Of a stretch of DNA of 64,000 bases, positions 16,429 through 25,488 are shown piece after piece; the stretch's first letter is position 1; every line of letters begins with the position of its first letter. This DNA comes from Chlorogloeopsis fritschii. GTDB lineage: Bacteria > Cyanobacteriota > Cyanobacteriia > Cyanobacteriales > Nostocaceae. The stretch lies in assembly GCF_043099315.1 (NCBI RefSeq), contig NZ_CP170746.1; one strand, given 5' to 3'. The translations under genes were made by a program, and so were the position numbers. Under the pieces are notes generated by a model. It was not told the origin of the DNA. It ran no database searches and was given only the letters and a program-made list of their open reading frames with translations.

Positions 16429-16620
16429 ACACTCCCCTAGCTAAACAAGTTTCGCTACGCTCACTTACAAGGAAAAGTTCGGGGATTCTTGGTTCAATGT
16501 TGCTCCTAGTTTGCTCTACACCATTTACACCATTTTTGTGTCTACAACTATCTAAAAATGTCTAACATTCACGTCAAATTTAGAACATTTGTTCTCTATT
16601 ACTAAGTAATTACAAAGTAA

Positions 16621-16655
16621 AAACCCCCTGAGACCCAAGAGTTTCAAGGGGTTTT
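16621..16655. terminator. imperfect hairpin terminator between WYL gene and tRNA-Phe
   Basis: AAACCCCCTGAGAC and GTTTCAAGGGGTTTT form an imperfect stem with a short loop. It lies directly after the 3' end of the leftward tRNA and about 190 bp after the rightward WYL gene, so it may terminate both. Confidence 0.55.
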
Positions 16656-16663
16656 AATTTAAA

Positions 16664-16736
<73 letters not shown>

Positions 16737-16812
16737 AGACGCTTTTCTTTTCAACGATTTACTAATGTAGCAAACATTAAATTGAATTGCAATAGTTTCA
16801 ATAAAAAATTTT

Positions 16813-17658
16813 TCAAGCGGTTTTCGCAGTCAACTTGATCCAACAAAAAACGGCTATAAACACCAGAAACTGCACAAAAACAATACTTGGGCCAGAAGCA
16901 AAGTTGAAAAGACCAGAGAAAATCATACCAGCGATGCTGGTGGTGCAACCGACAATCACCGACAATAGCAAAAATCGGCTAAAGTGGTGACTCATTAGCT
17001 TGGCAACAGAAGCGGGAATGACTAGAAAGGCATTTACTAGTAAAACGCCGACAGCTTTAATCGCCACGGCGACAGCTAATGACAGCAAAACCACAAAGCA
17101 GTATCGATACAACTGAACTGGAATTCCTTGGACTTTTGCCACGGCAGGGTTCAAGGTTAACAAAATTTGCTGGTGTAAGGTTGATAATAGGAATGTGCCA
17201 CTTCCCACCAGTACTAGCAGAGTTAAAATCAGGTCTGTTAGATTTATGGCGAGAATATCGCCGAATAGCACTCCCATCAAGTTTCCCCGATATCCTTGAA
17301 TGAGGCTACTTAAAATTACACCGATCGCCAATGCTCCTGAGAGGACTATACTGAGAACACTGTCGCTAGCTAAATCGGTTTTATCGATAAAGTAGAGGAC
17401 GACTACACCGAAAGCCAAGCTGAACGGCAGCAACATCCAGGTAGGATTTAACTGTAGCAATACACCTAAGGCTACACCTACTAATGCTGCATGACCTACA
17501 GCATGGCTAAAAAAAGATAACTGACGCAAGGTGACAAAACTGCCAAGTAAACCACCAAGTATTCCCATTAATACAGCACCAGCGATTGCCCGTTGCATGA
17601 AGGGAAATTGTAGTAGTGTCAGCAAATCATTCAAATTTGTGACAGCAAATAAATTCAT
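16813..17658 (-). CDS. znuB: zinc/metal ABC transporter permease, ZnuB-type
   Basis: This 281-aa protein has at least seven hydrophobic segments and the ABC-3 metal-permease pattern, including MGILGGLLGSFVTLRQLSFFSHAVGHAALVG, shown here only in outline at residues 33-63. It would form the membrane channel for metal delivered by ZnuA and driven by ZnuC. It is separated from znuC by the SmtB-type repressor on the opposite strand, and its start is divergent from that repressor with a 113-bp shared region. Zinc rather than manganese is inferred from the His-rich ZnuA nearby. Confidence 0.85.
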   Translation of the reverse strand: MNLFAVTNLNDLLTLLQFPFMQRAIAGAVLMGILGGLLGSFVTLRQLSFFSHAVGHAALVGVALGVLLQLNPTWMLLPFSLAFGVVVLYFIDKTDLASDSVLSIVLSGALAIGVILSSLIQGYRGNLMGVLFGDILAINLTDLILTLLVLVGSGTFLLSTLHQQILLTLNPAVAKVQGIPVQLYRYCFVVLLSLAVAVAIKAVGVLLVNAFLVIPASVAKLMSHHFSRFLLLSVIVGCTTSIAGMIFSGLFNFASGPSIVFVQFLVFIAVFCWIKLTAKTA

Positions 17659-17771
17659 GTCTCAATATTTATACACAATTAGTTATATTGAAAGTATAGA
17701 TATTTTAATATTTTAATTTTCACTCAGTCATAACTTTGATTAAAGAATAGTTTTAAAAAGTTTTTGAAAAA
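17659..17771. promoter_or_regulatory. divergent promoter region znuB / SmtB-type repressor
   Basis: This AT-rich 113-bp gap contains the start signals of both genes. I see AT-rich short repeats (for example TAATATTTTAAT) but no clear 12-2-12 SmtB operator or Zur box. Control by the neighbouring repressor is likely from the arrangement alone. Confidence 0.4.
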
Positions 17772-18182
17772 ATGTTAACTAAAAATTCTTTTACTGACGC
17801 GGTTAATTCTAGTTCTAGAACAGAAATTATTGAATATAAACAAAAATCTAATCAAGATATTGATGTGCAACCCCTTTCAGAAAAGCTTCTAGACAGCGAT
17901 AAAGCCCAGCGAATGGCAGAGTTTTTTAGTTTTTTAGGAGATGCTAATCGCCTGCGCATACTCTCCCTTTTAGCTGAAAATGAACTTTGTGTGGGTGATT
18001 TGGCTGCGGTACTGGATATGAGTGAATCTGCTGTATCTCACCAACTACGAAATTTACGAGTGATGCGTTTGGTTAGTTACCGAAAGCAAGGGCGTTACGT
18101 TTTCTATCGTCTCCATGACAGCCATGTTTTGCATCTGTATCAAGCTGTTGCCGAACACATTGATGAAAAGGATGAAGGTTAA
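17772..18182 (+). CDS. ArsR/SmtB-family zinc-responsive repressor (ZiaR/SmtB type)
   Basis: The 136-aa protein has the SmtB winged-helix core: AEFFSFLGDANRLRILSLL, ELCVGDLA (the helix-3 Cys), the recognition helix MSESAVSHQLRNLR and the wing KQGRYVFYRL. The final helix, DSHVLHLYQAVAEHIDE, carries the Asp/His and His/Glu zinc-sensing residues typical of the alpha-5 site in SmtB and ZiaR. These proteins release DNA when zinc binds. Here it sits between znuB and znuC on the opposite strand, unlike the usual setting near a metallothionein or exporter. Its targets may be the adjacent genes or distant efflux genes. The extended N-terminus (about 40 residues) is polar and of unknown role. Confidence 0.88.
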   Translation: MLTKNSFTDAVNSSSRTEIIEYKQKSNQDIDVQPLSEKLLDSDKAQRMAEFFSFLGDANRLRILSLLAENELCVGDLAAVLDMSESAVSHQLRNLRVMRLVSYRKQGRYVFYRLHDSHVLHLYQAVAEHIDEKDEG

Positions 18183-18213
18183 GTCAGTTAGCAGTTATCA
18201 GTTAACAGTTATC

Positions 18214-18240
18214 AGTTATCAATTCCTATTTTTGATAACT
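18214..18240. terminator. hairpin between convergent smtB-like gene and znuC
   Basis: AGTTATCA and TGATAACT pair across an 11-bp loop and are followed by CTTTTCTATT. The arms are part of the AGTTATC-type short repeats that are frequent in this window. It lies between the stops of two convergent genes, so it is a likely bidirectional terminator. Confidence 0.5.
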
Positions 18241-18285
18241 CTTTTCTATTACCTGTCCTCTGTTCCCTATTACCTGTTTCCTAAT

Positions 18286-19077
18286 TTAATGATGATGTTG
18301 ATAATGACTGAATCCTGGGCCGTATGTTGCTAATAGGTTTTGAGGTGATAAAGCAATTGATGGAACTCCAGTACAAATAATAGTTTGATTGAGGCAAATA
18401 ACGCGATCGCAAAATTGGCTAACCATATTAATATCATGAGAAACCTGCAATACTGTCCAACCTTCCTCCTGCTTGAGTTCATTTAGCAAGGTGTAAAAAT
18501 CCGCAGTACCTTGTACATCTACTCCAGCAAAAGCTTCATCCAGTACCAAGAGTTTTCGAGACATTACCAAGCAATAAGCTAACAATACTCGCTTTAGCTG
18601 TCCACCACTCAGAGTTCCTATTGCTTGATTTCGCAGATGGGAAGTATCGGTTCGTCGTAAAGCTGTGGTTATTGCTGCTGTTTTTTCTTGTCTATATTCT
18701 TTGAAAGCACTAAGAGAGAATTTTCTTTTACTGTCTTTCCCAATTCCTAGTTCTTTCACCCATCCCAAACCTACTAACTCGCTAACAGAAATGGGAAAGC
18801 TACAATCAAAGATAAAATGCTGCGGCATATAGCCTAATTTATGTCGTAAATCTCCAAGCTTAGATATTGGACGACCAAATATTTCGACTTTGCCAGCACT
18901 CCGGGGAATTAAGTCTAAAATTGCTTGTACAAGTGTACTTTTACCTGCACCATTAGGGCCAACTATGGCTGTGTTTGTTCCTGGCAATAATTCAAAAGAA
19001 ACATCTCGAACAGCAGAATAGCTACCTTGGTATACAGACAATCTCTCAACTTTTAAAATAGGAATTTGATTAGTCAT
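18286..19077 (-). CDS. znuC: zinc ABC transporter ATP-binding protein, ZnuC-type
   Basis: The 263-aa ATPase shows Walker A GPNGAGKST, the Q-loop in YMPQHF, the signature LSGGQLKR, Walker B LLVLDEAFAGVD and the switch His in QVSHD. It ends in a His-rich tail, SHYQHHH, which may bind metal. It would energise uptake through ZnuB. It lies downstream of znuA on the same strand with a 210-bp gap containing heptamer repeats, so co-transcription is possible but not certain. Confidence 0.88.
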   Translation of the reverse strand: MTNQIPILKVERLSVYQGSYSAVRDVSFELLPGTNTAIVGPNGAGKSTLVQAILDLIPRSAGKVEIFGRPISKLGDLRHKLGYMPQHFIFDCSFPISVSELVGLGWVKELGIGKDSKRKFSLSAFKEYRQEKTAAITTALRRTDTSHLRNQAIGTLSGGQLKRVLLAYCLVMSRKLLVLDEAFAGVDVQGTADFYTLLNELKQEEGWTVLQVSHDINMVSQFCDRVICLNQTIICTGVPSIALSPQNLLATYGPGFSHYQHHH

Positions 19078-19082
19078 TAGTT

Positions 19083-19114
19083 ATTAGTCATTTGTCATTT
19101 GTCATTTGTCATTA
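19083..19114. repeat. short tandem repeat, TCATTTG heptamers
   Basis: Three near-perfect copies of a 7-bp unit (GTCATTT) lie between znuC and znuA, flanked by TTAG and ATTAG. Heptanucleotide tandem repeats of this sort are known from heterocystous cyanobacteria. Related TCATTGG units occur at about 34855 and 22700. Confidence 0.65.
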
Positions 19115-19287
19115 GTATCATTCAAAACAGACAAATAACAAAATTCATTTAAGTTAAGTGAACATGATGAAACGTAAAACTCTTATTGCCAGAAACTAGA
19201 TAGAATAAGCTTTTGTCCTTCTGCCTACTAACGGATACGTCGCTTGGCCTCTACCGCTTCTAATGCTTCCAGCCTTCTACTTACTTG

Positions 19288-20415
19288 CTACTGACAAGCT
19301 GATTCTAATGTTTGTAAATTATTTCTCATTGCCTGGAAATAATGCTGTGGATCGGTTGGCCCTGTTTCTAAAGAATCCAGAGGACGCAAGTCTAAATTTA
19401 AGTCTTGAGAAAGACTTTTGAGTAATTTATTATCTGTTCCTGATTCGCCAAACAAAGCTTTAACGTTATATTTTTTGACGGTATTAACAACTTTTTGCAC
19501 GTCTGCTGGTGCGATTTGGTCTTCGGGAATTTCTACTACTGCCACTTGCTTGAGGTTATACCGTTTCGCTAGATATGGATAGGCGTCATGAAAAGTGACA
19601 AAAGTGCAATTGGGGTACTTTTTCAAAGTTTGCTGGAATTCATTATTTAAACTTTCTAATTGCTTGATATATGCAGCCGCGTTTGCTTCATAAGTAGCTT
19701 TATTTGCAGGATCTGCTGCTATTAAACCATCTCGAATATTGGTAACTTGTTCTTTTGCCAATACCGGATCTAACCAAACATGAGGATTACCTTCTGCGTG
19801 ATCATGTTTGTGTCCATGATCGTGGTTATGTCCTGTTTCGATCACGGGTGAAATCTCATTCAAAGGTTTAATTCCGCTACTAGCATTAACTTGAGTTAGT
19901 TTCGGATTTTGAGCATTTTTAACGATGCCTTCCAAAAATTCCTCTAAACCTAAGCCATTTTTTACCAGTACATTTGCAGTCGCGATCGCTCTCACGTTTT
20001 CAGGCGTAGCTTGATACTCGTGTACTTCCGTACCAGGAGGCACTAAGATTTCTACATCTGCCACATTTCCGGCTACCGCCTTGCTAAACCAATACATTGG
20101 TAAAAATGTTGCTACTACCTTGGGCTTTCCAGACTGAGGTACAGAGGTAGAAGCAGCATCTTGTGCTGGTGTTGGCTGTTGATTAGTTTCTGCTTGATTC
20201 TGATTGGTTTGATTGCAGCCAACTCCAATAGACAAAACGAGTACAGCAATTAAGGATATAAGACCACTTCTATATTTACCTGTTCTACTTTCTACCTGAG
20301 CCTGGCTCACAGCACTTTCTCCTCCGTAAAGATAGGGACGTTGATCAAGAACTCTATTGACAACGATACCTATTTTAACTCTAATATAAAAATAATTTTC
20401 ATTCTCATAACTCAA
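19288..20415 (-). CDS. znuA: zinc-binding lipoprotein of ABC transporter, ZnuA-type
   Basis: The periplasmic solute-binding protein (375 aa as read) has a lipoprotein signal ending in SIGVGCNQ, the fold motif VATFLPMYWFSKAVAG, and a His/Asp-rich loop TGHNHDHGHKHDHAEGNPHVWLDP that is characteristic of ZnuA. Metal ligands include His in the VHEYQ and NPHVW segments and His in TFHDAYPY. About 50 residues before the hydrophobic signal are unusually long, so the true start may be further in, although no internal ATG offers a clear alternative. It heads the leftward znuA-znuC pair and is divergent from the porin gene. Confidence 0.9.
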   Translation of the reverse strand: MSYENENYFYIRVKIGIVVNRVLDQRPYLYGGESAVSQAQVESRTGKYRSGLISLIAVLVLSIGVGCNQTNQNQAETNQQPTPAQDAASTSVPQSGKPKVVATFLPMYWFSKAVAGNVADVEILVPPGTEVHEYQATPENVRAIATANVLVKNGLGLEEFLEGIVKNAQNPKLTQVNASSGIKPLNEISPVIETGHNHDHGHKHDHAEGNPHVWLDPVLAKEQVTNIRDGLIAADPANKATYEANAAAYIKQLESLNNEFQQTLKKYPNCTFVTFHDAYPYLAKRYNLKQVAVVEIPEDQIAPADVQKVVNTVKKYNVKALFGESGTDNKLLKSLSQDLNLDLRPLDSLETGPTDPQHYFQAMRNNLQTLESACQ

Positions 20416-20434
20416 AGTTCACACCCAGATTAAA

Positions 20435-20452
20435 ATGTAAAATTAATTACAT
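20435..20452. promoter_or_regulatory. palindrome in znuA/porin divergent region, candidate operator
   Basis: ATGTAA-AATTAA-TTACAT is a perfect dyad just upstream of the znuA start and within the region shared with the porin gene. It does not match the Zur box I know, so it is only a candidate metal-regulator site. Confidence 0.35.
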
Positions 20453-20616
20453 GATTGTTAACGGTTTCTTGTTGATAAGTTTGTCCTAGAATTAGCTGCC
20501 AAATTATAATTTCTAGGTTCTTTGTTAAAAAGATTGCTAGTAAATCTTTCTTAAGAAAATCTGCTTTTGGGAAGTGGTGTTAGAGAATCTTTAATTTAAG
20601 TAGTGTGAGGAATAAA

Positions 20617-22248
20617 ATGCAAAAACTTTGGAAAACTCTGCTGATGAGTCCGGCAGTGTTTAGCACAATGCTATTTTTTGGCTCTGTCGCAGTTGCACAA
20701 GAAAAATCCACTCTCTCAGAAATAACTGAACCGCAGTTAGTAGCCAAGCCCGAAAAAAAAGCCCAGAGCAATGCAGAACAAGTAGTAGCGCAAGTAACTT
20801 CCGTTTCTCAGTTATCGGACGTGCAACCTACAGACTGGGCATTTGGTGCATTACAGTCACTGGTTGAGCGTTACGGATGTATTGCTGGATATCCAAATGG
20901 TACTTATCGGGGTAATCGGGCAATGACGCGATATGAGTTTGCGGCAGGTTTGAATGCTTGTCTGGATCGCGTCAATGAACTAATTGCTACTGCCACTGGT
21001 GATTTGGTACAGAAAGAAGATTTAGCCACATTACAAAGGTTACAAGAAGAATTTGCCGCAGAATTAGCTACTTTACGCGGTCGTGTAGACGCTTTGGAAG
21101 CACGTAACGCTGAACTAGAAGCAAATCAATTTTCGACTACTACTAAACTAACCGGGCAAGTTGTTGCTGCTATCACCGATGTCTTCGCAGGGGATAATGT
21201 TAATGGTGTAGATGCAAAAAACAACAATACAACTTTTGGAGCACGGGCGCGTGTCGAATTAAATACAAGCTTTACAGGAAAAGATACTCTGTTTACCAGG
21301 CTTCAAGCAAATAATATTCTCAACCCAGATATTGGCACGCCAGAGGGAAGTTTGTTCTTTGCAGGTGAAGATGGCACGACTGACGTTGCAATAGATGCAC
21401 TTTGGTACAGATTTCCCTTAACCGAAAGTACAGAGGTAATCGCTATAGCCAATGCAGGTGCTGCGGATGATGTTACCACTACAGTGAACCTCTTTGACGG
21501 AGATGGTGCATTTGGTGCTTTGTCTACCTTTGGTACACGTAACCCAATTTATTATCAAATGGACGGTGCAGGGTTTGGAGTCACCCAAAATTTTGGTGAT
21601 GCTTTGGCGCTGAGTTTAGCATATTTGGGGAGTTCCCCCAACGATCCCTCCTCTGATAATGGTTTTTTCAACGGGCCTTATGGTGCATTGGCACAGTTAA
21701 CCTTTAAACCAAGCGATCGCTTCACTATTGGTTTAACTTACATCAATGCCTACAATCAGGAGTTGGGTGCTGGTAGCAGTAGGGCAAACCCAATATCCTT
21801 TTTAGATCAAAATTTTGGGACTGGTGATGTACCTTTTTCCAGTAACTCCTACGGTGTACAAGCATCCTTGGGTATTAGCGAGCAATTTGTTTTAGGTGGT
21901 TGGGTTGGCTACACAAATGCTCGGAATTTATCCACAGCAGGAGGAACTATTGACCGTGGAGAGCTTGATATTTGGAACTGGGCAGTAACTCTGGGTTTCC
22001 CAGACCTTGGTAAAAAAGGTAACTTAGCAGGTGTTATTGTTGGTATGGAACCCAAGGTGACAGGTTCTAGCATCAATGAAATCGATACAGACGGGAATAC
22101 TTCCTATCATGTAGAAGCGTTCTATCAATATCAGATTAGCGATAACATCACTATTACCCCAGGAGTGATCTGGCTAACTGCCCCGGATCATAATAACGAT
22201 AATGATGATGTTATTATTGGGGCATTAAGAACTACCTTCAGTTTTTAA
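20617..22248 (+). CDS. outer-membrane porin with SLH domain (OprB-like)
   Basis: I chose the ATG at 20617, 5 bp after a GAGG site, over the upstream GTG at 20605. A signal peptide (ending near VAVAQ) is followed by a single SLH domain (LSDVQPTDWAFGALQSL, then GCIAGYPNGTYRG and AMTRYEFAAGLN), a coiled coil (LQEEFAAELATLRGRVDALE) and a C-terminal beta-barrel ending in RTTFSF with a terminal Phe. This is the normal build of cyanobacterial porins, where SLH binds peptidoglycan-linked pyruvylated polymer. The divergent position to znuA suggests a metal-passing porin induced with zinc uptake, which is an inference. A strong hairpin follows the stop. Confidence 0.88.
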   Translation: MQKLWKTLLMSPAVFSTMLFFGSVAVAQEKSTLSEITEPQLVAKPEKKAQSNAEQVVAQVTSVSQLSDVQPTDWAFGALQSLVERYGCIAGYPNGTYRGNRAMTRYEFAAGLNACLDRVNELIATATGDLVQKEDLATLQRLQEEFAAELATLRGRVDALEARNAELEANQFSTTTKLTGQVVAAITDVFAGDNVNGVDAKNNNTTFGARARVELNTSFTGKDTLFTRLQANNILNPDIGTPEGSLFFAGEDGTTDVAIDALWYRFPLTESTEVIAIANAGAADDVTTTVNLFDGDGAFGALSTFGTRNPIYYQMDGAGFGVTQNFGDALALSLAYLGSSPNDPSSDNGFFNGPYGALAQLTFKPSDRFTIGLTYINAYNQELGAGSSRANPISFLDQNFGTGDVPFSSNSYGVQASLGISEQFVLGGWVGYTNARNLSTAGGTIDRGELDIWNWAVTLGFPDLGKKGNLAGVIVGMEPKVTGSSINEIDTDGNTSYHVEAFYQYQISDNITITPGVIWLTAPDHNNDNDDVIIGALRTTFSF

Positions 22249-22255
22249 TAAAAAA

Positions 22256-22279
22256 AGACCAGCTTCCCACAGCTGGTCT
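22256..22279 (+). terminator. rho-independent terminator of the porin gene
   Basis: AGACCAGCT and AGCTGGTCT form a perfect 9-bp stem with a 6-nt loop (TCCCAC), 8 bp after the porin stop. A-rich sequence precedes it and AATAAAAATTT follows. Confidence 0.8.
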
Positions 22280-22727
22280 AATAAAAATTTCTTCTTCGCG
22301 TTGTCTTCTCAATAGAGTATTACCCAAGCTTCGCGTTCCCAAAGCGCAGCGGGCAATTTTTCTTAACAATCATTGTAACAGCCTACACAGATTTTTAGTT
22401 CAGCTTTACCAAAAAAAAGAAATGAGCAAAGAAAATTAGCCTCTATCTTTAAGATGAATTTAAAAGATGGTAGGGGAGAGAGGAAGACAAGGGGACACGG
22501 AGACAAGGAGATGGGGAGATGAGGAGAGTGGGGGTTGGAAGCAATAAAAAATTAACCATTAACCACTAACTACTAACCACTGTAAGGGCGGGTTTTAACA
22601 ACAATCTCTCTATAACGACGAAACATCTCAATAAACCCGCACGGCAGTCGCTACAACGGAGAGAACCTCCGCAACGCGCTGCCTCCCCTACCAACAAATG
22701 ACCAATGACCAATGACTAATAGTAATC
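22280..22727. repeat. gene-free stretch with low-complexity tract and dispersed element copy
   Basis: No gene is seen. About 22460-22530 is a purine-rich tract with GACAAGG/GGAGA units, similar to 31555-31620. From 22561 to 22720 lies one copy of a dispersed element that recurs inverted at 34847-35187. Its left arm contains GCGGGTTT ... AAACCCGC and its right end carries CCAATGA heptamers. Confidence 0.75.
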
Positions 22728-23453
22728 TTACTTGACAAAAGTCCACTCTAAAGTTTTGATTGGTGCGGCTTGCAGTGCTTGTGAGAGTTCGGCACTACTG
22801 TCAAATTTCAATTGTTCTAGGTAGCTAGCTTCCAGATTAACTGTAAACTGTTCTTCTAAGAAAGGCCAGGGTTTAACAGTTACATTACCATCACCATTTT
22901 GAATGACATCATAGCGATTACCATCAGGCAAAGTAGCAATTTCTAGAGCACGTTCACCAACAGGTAACTGACGTTGGCAGAGGATAAGTGACAAGCGATC
23001 GCACCATTGAAAAAAAGCATAAGCTTCGGCAGCGTCATCTTTTTTAATATTCAATTCCTGACGCCATTGCTGTTGGTGCTGTAATTGTTCGTCCAAAAAG
23101 TCATCCAATTCTGGTGACTCTCCCCGCTTGCCCTCAAGTAAAAAGCTCATGTGCATAGAAATGAGCATTGCTACCCATCTGCCCCGATAGCGAGCATTTT
23201 GTACGAGTCTTTGCATTTTTGGCAGATGAATTTCGGAATCGAGGGTAAAGTCTAGCGGTGCGCCAGCTTCGGTAATGTTCTTTTCTTCCCATTCTTTTTC
23301 CAAATCATCGTGATGGGAAATAGCTGCAACAGTCTCCAGCCAACGCACAGGACGTTTTTTAGGGTGCCAATGTCCAGCAAGTTGCGCGGCTAGCAAAGCA
23401 TGAGCGCGATGGTAAATTACTTCCCAGCCTTTTTCGTCTTGGTTAACAATCAT
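22728..23453 (-). CDS. DUF3891 family protein
   Basis: The 241-aa protein begins MIVNQDEKGWEVIYHRAHAL and continues with LAAQLAGHW, an AAISHHDD segment and SMHMSFLL. This is the DUF3891 pattern, recalled from the family; its function is not known. The spread of His and Asp residues (H-x2-H near the start, HHDD, HMS, and WCDRLSL) resembles HD-type metal phosphohydrolases, so hydrolase activity is possible but unproven. It is a single gene on the - strand, divergent from the ABC permease. Confidence 0.78.
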   Translation of the reverse strand: MIVNQDEKGWEVIYHRAHALLAAQLAGHWHPKKRPVRWLETVAAISHHDDLEKEWEEKNITEAGAPLDFTLDSEIHLPKMQRLVQNARYRGRWVAMLISMHMSFLLEGKRGESPELDDFLDEQLQHQQQWRQELNIKKDDAAEAYAFFQWCDRLSLILCQRQLPVGERALEIATLPDGNRYDVIQNGDGNVTVKPWPFLEEQFTVNLEASYLEQLKFDSSAELSQALQAAPIKTLEWTFVK

Positions 23454-23556
23454 GAAGCAGCCTCAATCATTCGTGTAATATGAGTTAGCTTTCCTTATGC
23501 TGCAAAACTTGTGGCTGTAAATCCATCTTCCGAATGTACGAAATATAAGCGCCGTT

Positions 23557-24447
23557 ATGAATAATTTGACGCCGAAAAATTGGATATTCATCAAACAGCG
23601 ACTCACTCCTTACCTTTTTTTGCTGCCTGCTTTAGTTATCTTGGTATTAACCGTGTTTTGGCCTGCACTGCAAGCTTTTTACCTCAGCTTTACTCGCTAC
23701 GAATACGATTTAACTCAGACACCAGAGTGGGTAGGCTTTGCTAACTTCCGCCGTCTATGGGGCGATCCTGTTTTTTGGCAAACATTAGGAAACACCCTGT
23801 TGTATTTGGTAGGTGTGGTGCCAATTTTAGTGATTGCTCCTTTGGTACTGGCGATTTTAGTAAATCAGAAACTACGGGGTATGCATTGGTTTCGGGCTGC
23901 ATATTACACTCCTGTAGTTATCTCAATGGTAGTGGCAGGAATTGCTTGGCGATGGTTGTATGCAGAAAATGGATTGCTCAATCAGCTACTCAAAGGTATT
24001 TTTCCAGAAGGAATTCCTTGGTTAACCAGCCCCCGGTTTGCATTATTTAGCGTTATGGCTGTCACCATCTGGAAAGGATTGGGCTATTACATGGTGATTT
24101 ATCTAGCTGGGTTGCAATCAATACCTGCTGATATATATGAAGCGGCAGCAATTGACGGTTCTGATGGTGTCCGCAAACACTGGGATATTACTGTACCCTT
24201 AATGAAACCCTATCTAGCTCTGGTAGCGGTTATTTCAGCAATATCCGCAACTAAAGTTTTTGAGGAAGTATATATTATGACGCAAGGTGGGCCGCGCAAT
24301 AGCTCAAAAACAATAGTGTACTACTTGTACGAACAAGCATTTAATAATTTGGAAATTAGCTATGCCTGTACTATTGGGTTGGTGTTATTTTTGATAATTT
24401 TAGGGTTATCAGTTCTGCGATTATCAGTCAATGGTGTGAGTACTTAG
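23557..24447 (+). CDS. sugar-type ABC transporter permease (MalF/UgpA family)
   Basis: The 296-aa integral membrane protein has six hydrophobic segments and the EAA loop EAAAIDGSDGVRKHWDITVPLMKP in the C-terminal half (given here only as its start EAAAIDG and end TVPLMKP), which docks the ATPase. MalF-type features include the TQGGP segment near the C-terminus. It would import a sugar or glycerol-3-phosphate-like substrate. No partner permease, binding protein or ATPase is adjacent, so the rest of the transporter must be elsewhere, which is common in cyanobacteria. The substrate cannot be read from the sequence. Confidence 0.85.
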   Translation: MNNLTPKNWIFIKQRLTPYLFLLPALVILVLTVFWPALQAFYLSFTRYEYDLTQTPEWVGFANFRRLWGDPVFWQTLGNTLLYLVGVVPILVIAPLVLAILVNQKLRGMHWFRAAYYTPVVISMVVAGIAWRWLYAENGLLNQLLKGIFPEGIPWLTSPRFALFSVMAVTIWKGLGYYMVIYLAGLQSIPADIYEAAAIDGSDGVRKHWDITVPLMKPYLALVAVISAISATKVFEEVYIMTQGGPRNSSKTIVYYLYEQAFNNLEISYACTIGLVLFLIILGLSVLRLSVNGVST

Positions 24448-24867
24448 TACAGCTTTGCATTAATTCGTAGCTTTTTTAAACGCAGAGGTACGCAGAGTCA
24501 GCGTGGAGGGGCGCAGAGCCTTTATGAATTTAATTGGCTATGAACTTGTAAAATACTGCGGGCGATCGCTTCTTACACCATACACGGGTAAGGCAAAAGT
24601 AATTTTTATTACTAGCACCAAAAGCTATTTACTGGTAAAAGTAGAAAATTTCAGTATTATCTCAGTATAGTTATTCCAAAATTTAAATAAACAGTCTATT
24701 TCTTTACTAATTTAAGTAAATATCACAGGCGATGAACTGTTAAATTAAGTTCATGCTGATATTTTCAGCGATGCATATATATCAGCAGCATTTCCAGCAT
24801 CTACCTTTACAAGTGAAATTTCAAGGAAGTATTAAACTCAAAAATTTTAGTTTTATTGTCAAAACAG
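24448..24867. other. gene-free stretch with a dispersed short repeat
   Basis: About 24478-24520 contains an ACGCAGAGGTACGCAGAG-type repeat common between genes in cyanobacteria. One HIP1 site is at about 24563. The rest is AT-rich, with no supported gene. The promoter of the next gene is probably in the last 100 bp. Confidence 0.5.
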
Positions 24868-25488
24868 ATGTTAACTAATCTTGATTTAATTCGAGAATTT
24901 ATTAAGCTATCTATCCAGCGCAAAGAAGTTTTATTGGCAAACCAAACTTTAAAAGCTGAAAAAGTTTATAGCAGCAATAATTTGATAGCAAAAGCAGAAG
25001 GAATGATTGTTACCACAAAAGTAGATGACACATCTATTTCATTCTTTATTAAAGCTAATTCAGCTTATTGGGAATTAATAAATCAGGTATTAGCCGAATA
25101 TAACTTTATTCTCACAGGCAATATAGATAATCGTGGTTTTTATCAGTATCAATACTGCCAAGTACCGGAAGGCTATCAAATGCATTGCAGCAAGGCGGTA
25201 ATCTTATGGCGAGCTTGGTGGAAACATCGCAAGCACGTTTTGGGTAGAGGAATTCCCTTAGAACTTCTCATCCGCATCCGCCATGCCAAACGACATACAT
25301 GGTATCCCATCAAAGATTTAATTATTAGCGATGGAGTTCTCTACGTCAAAACATTAGGAAGTGAGATTGCTGTTCACTCAGACGATCTCATTACCTGGTT
25401 AAGCAGAATAGGCGATCGCTCTCAAAATCAAGTTCAACTTACTATATCCGATCTCCTAGAAGCGGAACACTCCCAATCTTTGGGCTAA
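24868..25488 (+). CDS. hypothetical protein (about 206 aa)
   Basis: I do not recognise this protein. The frame can also start at a TTG at 24856; the ATG at 24868 was preferred, although neither has a clear RBS. It is soluble with no signal peptide. The middle part has WRAWWKHRKHVLGRGIPLEL and RIRHAKRHTWYPIKDL, a basic, Trp-rich region that might bind nucleic acid or phosphate. Its stop overlaps the last bases of the convergent tamB gene by 4 bp. The conserved-looking composition and length support a real gene. Confidence 0.6.
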   Translation: MLTNLDLIREFIKLSIQRKEVLLANQTLKAEKVYSSNNLIAKAEGMIVTTKVDDTSISFFIKANSAYWELINQVLAEYNFILTGNIDNRGFYQYQYCQVPEGYQMHCSKAVILWRAWWKHRKHVLGRGIPLELLIRIRHAKRHTWYPIKDLIISDGVLYVKTLGSEIAVHSDDLITWLSRIGDRSQNQVQLTISDLLEAEHSQSLG

